This document shows, one piece after another, positions 21,351-24,420 of a DNA stretch of 24,420 nucleotides. Source of the stretch: an uncultured Collinsella sp. (GTDB lineage Bacteria; Actinomycetota; Coriobacteriia; Coriobacteriales; Coriobacteriaceae); assembly GCA_959599635.1 (NCBI GenBank), contig CAUGJN010000017.1, forward strand, positions 1 through 24,420, written 5' to 3'. Numbering within the stretch: the stretch's first letter is position 1; each line of letters opens with the position of its first letter. Under the pieces are notes generated by a model that did not search any database, was not told the DNA's origin, and was given only the letters and a program-made list of their open reading frames with translations. A program made the translations under genes and the position numbers.

Positions 21351-22115
21351 CTAGCAAATGACCTGCGTGTGCTCCTCGATGGCGGCGCGATCCGCATCGG
21401 TAATACCTGGCTCGCACACCACGGCATCCAGGCTGTCCAGACGGCAGAAGGTGTAGAAGTCGCGCTTGCCGATCTTGCTGGAGTCGGCGATCAGATAGCG
21501 CGAGTCCGCCTTGCTAAAGGCAAGCTGCTGGATACGGCCCTCGTCCATGTTGGATGTGGATACGTCACCGTCCAAGATACCGTTGGCGCCGATAAACGCC
21601 GCATCGATGCCCAGCGCGCGCAGGGTATCCTCGGCCGTTGGTCCCACAAAAGCGGCGGTGCGGCGACGGTACATACCGCCCACGAGGCACAGGTCGCAGT
21701 CCTCGCGCGCCTCGAGCAGGTTAAACACCGAAAGCGAATTGGTCACAATGCGCAGGCGAAACGTCGGCAGCATCGAGGCCATCTGTTCAACCGTGGTGCC
21801 CGTACCCAAAAAGATGGTCGAGCCTTCCTCGATAAGCTCCACAGCACGGCGTGCGATCTGCAGTTTTTCCTCGGCATGCTTGGTGCGCTTTTCGCTGTGC
21901 GAATACTCATGGCGCAACATAGCGTGGGGACGACCCTGCGCACTGCGGGCGCCGCCGTGCACGCGCTCGATCTCACCCAGACTCGCAAGTTCTTCGAGGT
22001 CGCGGCGAATCGTCATGTCCGAAACGCCCAGCGCATCCGAAATCTCCTTAACCGAGACCGTGCCCTGCTCTTCGAGCAGCTGACGAACCTTATCCTGTCG
22101 CTCTGCCTTAATCAC
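21351..22115 (-). CDS. DeoR-family transcriptional regulator
   Basis: A 254-residue DeoR/GlpR-type regulator. The HTH spans about residues 5-55: ERQDKVRQLLEEQGTVSVKE, then SDALGVSDMTIRRDLEELA and HGGA, the family signature. The effector domain carries GSTIFLGTGTTVEQMA, TNSLSVFNLL, LVGGMYRRRTAAFVGPTAED, AFIGANGI and YLIADSSKIGK, matching the ligand-binding DeoRC fold that usually senses sugar phosphates. The GTG at 22113-22115 was chosen because GAGGA lies eight bases upstream and the length then fits the family; the frame runs on to 22223, but those residues do not look real. It is divergent from galM, so it probably controls sugar genes there. Effector unknown. Confidence 0.9.
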   Translation of the reverse strand: MIKAERQDKVRQLLEEQGTVSVKEISDALGVSDMTIRRDLEELASLGEIERVHGGARSAQGRPHAMLRHEYSHSEKRTKHAEEKLQIARRAVELIEEGSTIFLGTGTTVEQMASMLPTFRLRIVTNSLSVFNLLEAREDCDLCLVGGMYRRRTAAFVGPTAEDTLRALGIDAAFIGANGILDGDVSTSNMDEGRIQQLAFSKADSRYLIADSSKIGKRDFYTFCRLDSLDAVVCEPGITDADRAAIEEHTQVIC

Positions 22116-22147
22116 GATGAATCCTCGCTGTTCTATGCGCGCATACC

Positions 22148-22165
22148 GTTCAAACAGTAACGAAC
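22148..22165. promoter_or_regulatory. GTTC-N10-GAAC inverted repeat between deoR-type gene and galM
   Basis: GTTC (22148-22151) and GAAC (22162-22165) lie in the divergent intergenic region, with TTTGTTC/TTTGAAC-type sequence like that at 51-114. It is a candidate operator for the DeoR-family protein. Nearer galM, ACCCC and GGGGT (about 22239-22258) form a small hairpin, and GATAAT (22264-22269) may be its -10. Confidence 0.35.
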
Positions 22166-22321
22166 AAATTGTATCAGAATCGCGCGCGCCAAAAATGAGC
22201 GCCCACACAGCCCCAATCATCACTTTTTTGAGAAAAATACCCCCTGCTTTAGTGGGGTGTAGTGATAATCTCGCCTGTTCGCGCTACAGTTTGTCCGAAA
22301 TACCTCGATGTTAGGAACCAA

Positions 22322-23374
22322 ATGATCACTTCCGAGCTTTTCGGCACCGCGCCGTGCGGTACCCCCGTTCATCGCTACACCCTCAACGGGCCCGAGATCT
22401 GCGTTCGCATTATGGACTTTGGCGCCACCGTGTTGGGCATCGATGTGCCCGACATTCCCGGCAACGTGCGCGATGTGGTGCTGGGCTTCGATAAGCTCGA
22501 GGATTACTTTGACAACCCCGCCTGCTTTGGCGCGACCATCGGCCCCGTGGCCAACCGCACTGCGAGTGCCACGATCACCATCGACGGCACGGACTGGCAT
22601 ATGCCGGCCAACGAAGGCGTCAACAACCTGCACAGCGATCTTGAGCGCGGCCTGCACAAGCGCGTGTGGGATGCTGAGCTCGACGAGGTCCACAACGCCG
22701 TGCGCATGACCACCGCGCTTGAGGATGGCGAGCTGGGTCTTCCCGGCAACCGCACCTTTACGGCCGTGTTTACCGTTACACGCACCGGACGCTTCCGTAT
22801 CGAGTATGGCTGCGAGAGCGACCGCGCCACCTATGTGTCCATGACTAACCACACCTACTTTAACCTTGCCGGTCATAACGCCGGCATGGACTGTGAGCAC
22901 TTCTTTGTTGCTAACGCCACTCACTACCTGCCCATTAACGAGCAGAACATCCCCACCGGTGAGATTGCTCCGGTCGAGGGAACACCGTTTGACTTCCGCG
23001 AGCTGCGCCCCGTCGCACCCGGCATGGAGGCCGACGACCCGCAGATTAAGCAGGCCCGCGGCTACGACCATTGCCTGTGCATCGGCGGCTATCAGTACGG
23101 CCGCAACCTGCGCCGCGCCCTGCATGTTGAGGAGATGTGGACCGGCCGCGAGATGGACTACTACACCACTGCCCCGGGCGTGCAGCTCTACACCGGCAAC
23201 TGGCTGGGCGACGAGCACGCCAAGGACGGCGCCAATTATGGCTGGGGCGCTGGCTTTGCCCTCGAGGCCGAGATGTATCCCGACACGCCGCACCATTTGA
23301 TGTTCCCCCAGGGCATTGTGGGTCCAGGTCACCCCTACAGCAATGTGATTGAGTACCACTTTATGAGGCACTAG
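22322..23374 (+). CDS. galM: Aldose 1-epimerase (mutarotase)
   Basis: A 350-residue cytoplasmic mutarotase that interconverts alpha and beta anomers of glucose or galactose, feeding the Leloir pathway. Family motifs are in order: GATIGPVANRT (70-80), EGVNNLHSD with His104, NHTYFNLAGH with catalytic His177, GYDHCL with Asp249, and ALEAEMYPDTPHH with the catalytic base Glu315. Length fits the GalM family. The ATG follows AGGA at the usual distance; the frame upstream of it has no start signal. It is monocistronic, with a terminator at 23401, and divergent from a DeoR-family regulator. It would suit a lactose- or galactoside-using cell, since free beta sugars are released by the GH1 enzymes in this window. 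Confidence 0.93.
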   Translation: MITSELFGTAPCGTPVHRYTLNGPEICVRIMDFGATVLGIDVPDIPGNVRDVVLGFDKLEDYFDNPACFGATIGPVANRTASATITIDGTDWHMPANEGVNNLHSDLERGLHKRVWDAELDEVHNAVRMTTALEDGELGLPGNRTFTAVFTVTRTGRFRIEYGCESDRATYVSMTNHTYFNLAGHNAGMDCEHFFVANATHYLPINEQNIPTGEIAPVEGTPFDFRELRPVAPGMEADDPQIKQARGYDHCLCIGGYQYGRNLRRALHVEEMWTGREMDYYTTAPGVQLYTGNWLGDEHAKDGANYGWGAGFALEAEMYPDTPHHLMFPQGIVGPGHPYSNVIEYHFMRH

Positions 23375-23400
23375 GCCCACAACGCGACATATCGCACAGC

Positions 23401-23436
23401 AGCGCCCGCCAGCACCACCGCCGACGGGCGCTTTTT
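23401..23436 (+). terminator. Terminator of galM
   Basis: AGCGCCCG (23401-23408) pairs with CGGGCGCT (23425-23432), and TTTTT runs through the end of the stem, 26 bases past the galM stop. Confidence 0.88.
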
Positions 23437-23479
23437 CATCTTTTGGGCTCATTTTCGCTGTGACTGTATGGGTGACATA

Positions 23480-23636
23480 TCAAAACTATGTCCATTTACT
23501 ACGTTTAGCCCGGAATGCTCGACCATGCACCAGTTTTTGTTTAATTCGCGAGCCGTCTACCTGCGGTTTTGTTTTTCTCAAATTCGACATTCTCGGCGAT
23601 AGCCGATTAAACGTAGTAAATGGGCATAGTTTTTGA
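23480..23636 (+). repeat. Long inverted-repeat element, copy B (pairs with copy A at 1368-1530)
   Basis: The left arm (23480-23507) and right arm (23608-23636) pair over about 28 bases, with one extra A and one mismatch, around CATTTACTACGTTTA. The core TCTACCTGCGGTTTTG plus TTTTT (23556-23576) is identical to copy A read on its minus strand. The outer parts of the arms (TCAAAACTATG) differ from those of copy A (GCCACGAAA) but agree with each other, so pairing is kept while sequence changes. The element lies between the convergent galM and PTS IIB genes. With the galM terminator and the motif at 23666 it accounts for the whole gap; no coding sequence is present. Confidence 0.8.
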
Positions 23637-23665
23637 CAGGCGGCATCGCACGCGTCCCTCGCAAG

Positions 23666-23702
23666 GGCAAAATGATCCGTTTTCCTCCGTCCCCAAGGAT
23701 CA
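23666..23702 (-). repeat. Short repeated motif, copy 2 (also at 1542-1576)
   Basis: The reverse complement contains GGGGACGGAGGAAAACGGAT, followed by CATTTTG, close to the copy at 1542-1576. It ends on the stop codon of the PTS IIB gene. The orientation relative to the inverted-repeat core is the same in both places, but the motif lies on the opposite side of the core. Confidence 0.45.
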
Positions 23703-24182
23703 GTTGAACAGATTGCCGATGGGGTCGGGGGCGGAACTGGGGAGGTAGCGGATTTCTAGCTCTATGCCGAGCGCTTGCAGCTCTTTGAGGGCGGCGACAT
23801 CTGCGTCGTCTACGGCGACTGCGGGCGTCACGGGGCGCTTGCCCTCCCCTGCCTGCATATGGCCAATGCTGATCTTGGTGATCGGCACACCACCCCTAAC
23901 CAGCGCGAGCGCATCGGCGGGTGAGGCCACCATGATCAGAATCCATTGACGCGGCGTTGCGGTATGAATGATGTCGATAGTCCTTTGCACCGAGAAAAAC
24001 CGTGTCCAGACGCCCTCTGGCGCCGCCACCCTCATGGGTGCCCATTGGCGCGAATCCGCCGCAATCTCGTCGTTGACGATTAGGACGAGGTTGGAACCCA
24101 CGGCTTCGTTCCACTGCTCAACATCTTGCCCGTAAATGAAACGGTCATCGATACGCGTGAGAAGGATCTTGGGTTGAGCCAT
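23700..24182 (-). CDS. PTS mannose/fructose/sorbose-family IIB, active-site His replaced by Tyr
   Basis: A 160-residue protein of the mannose-family PTS IIB group, normally a cytoplasmic phosphocarrier between IIA and the IIC/IID permease. The N-terminus reads ILLTRIDDRFIYGQDVEQW; in active family members the stretch is RIDDRLIHGQV and the histidine carries the phosphate. Here that residue is Tyr17 (codon TAC, one base from CAC), so phosphotransfer by the usual route should be lost. The rest of the fold is kept (NLVLIVNDEIAADSRQWAPM, VPITKISIGHMQAGEGKRPV), ending in a Pro-rich SSAPDPIGNLFN. No IIA, IIC or IID gene accompanies it. The ATG has only a weak GGGG upstream. It may be decaying, or may have become a regulatory or sugar-sensing protein. 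Confidence 0.88.
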   Translation of the reverse strand: MAQPKILLTRIDDRFIYGQDVEQWNEAVGSNLVLIVNDEIAADSRQWAPMRVAAPEGVWTRFFSVQRTIDIIHTATPRQWILIMVASPADALALVRGGVPITKISIGHMQAGEGKRPVTPAVAVDDADVAALKELQALGIELEIRYLPSSAPDPIGNLFN

Positions 24183-24271
24183 GGCTGCCCCATTCTGCTT
24201 GAGACCCGTAAGGGCAAGACATCACGTCTCCAATATTAGTGCATTTAAAGTGAGAAAAGCCGTCAGAACAC

Positions 24272-24300
24272 TTGCACGGCTGTGCGATGTCCCGTATCAT
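24272..24300 (+). promoter_or_regulatory. Promoter of tRNA-Thr
   Basis: TTGCAC (24272-24277) and TATCAT (24295-24300) are separated by exactly 17 bases, a good housekeeping sigma-factor promoter. Transcription would begin near 24307, about 33 bases before the tRNA. Confidence 0.7.
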
Positions 24301-24339
24301 AGACAGCCGTTGACGCCTCAGTTGCGTCACCACATGGCC

Positions 24340-24415
24340 GCCAGCGTAGCTCAGTTGGTAGAGCACCGCTCTCGTAAAGCGGGGGTCACCGGTTCGAGCC
24401 CGGTCGCTGGCTCCA
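24340..24415 (+). tRNA. tRNA-Thr (anticodon CGT)
   Basis: A complete cloverleaf. The acceptor GCCAGCG (24340-24346) pairs with CGCTGGC (24405-24411), followed by T and an encoded CCA. The D arm has AGCTCAGTTGGTAGAGC. The anticodon stem CCGCT/AGCGG encloses loop CTCGTAA with anticodon CGT at 24373-24375, reading the threonine codon ACG. The T arm is CCGG TTCGAGC CCGG. Confidence 0.95.
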
Positions 24416-24420
24416 TTGCA

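Noticed and set aside
21313..21354. Two GCTAGC palindromes between the toxin and the deoR-type gene considered as a terminator
   Set aside because: The six-base arms are 30 bases apart with no T tract, and one arm is inside the regulator's stop region; too weak to call.
22116..22223. 36-residue N-terminal extension of the DeoR-family regulator
   Set aside because: The family begins a few residues before the HTH, and a GAGGA site supports the GTG at 22115.
22220..23452. 410-codon open frame opposite galM
   Set aside because: It is an antisense shadow; galM has all catalytic motifs on the plus strand.

Overview
The window looks like chromosomal DNA of a Collinsella-type gut actinomycete (Coriobacteriia). 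This is inferred from the GC-rich coding sequence, the lactose/cellobiose PTS genes and the style of the BspA-like remnant. It cannot be proved from the sequence alone.

Positions 1-12005 are a carbohydrate region. A membrane protein and a lactose/cellobiose-type PTS IIA gene lie on the minus strand. Two paralogous modules follow in tandem, each built as lacI-type repressor (-), PTS IICB permease (+), GH1 6-phospho-beta-galactosidase-like enzyme (+). The modules share a related 18-bp operator, an intercistronic hairpin and a terminator followed by tandem copies of an 80-81 bp hairpin repeat. The single IIA could supply phosphate to both permeases. Imported phospho-disaccharide would be split by the GH1 enzymes.

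Positions about 11993-20679 read as an inserted genomic island. The last hairpin repeat (unit 5) is cut at its right arm. The 13-bp sequence GTTACAGATTGAG is repeated at 20667-20679, where the missing end of the arm resumes. Inside lie a small membrane protein, an XRE-like regulator, prophage scaffold-like and BspA-like remnants, a compact four-gene set that I read as an ABC three-component (ABC-3C) defence system, a further broken gene, an EcoRII-like restriction-modification pair with an SsoII-like operator, and an AlpA/excisionase-like HTH gene. No integrase was found.

Positions 20680-24420 return to ordinary chromosome: a Phd/YefM-RelE/ParE toxin-antitoxin pair, a DeoR-family regulator divergent from galM (aldose 1-epimerase), an orphan mannose-family PTS IIB whose phosphorylated His is Tyr, and tRNA-Thr(CGT). 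A second repeat family, long inverted repeats around a T-rich core, occurs at 1368-1530 and 23480-23636.

The observations most worth following are the island insertion into a hairpin repeat, the ABC-3C locus with its split effector-like genes, the paired-arm repeat family, the methyltransferase operator and the PTS IIB with the lost histidine.
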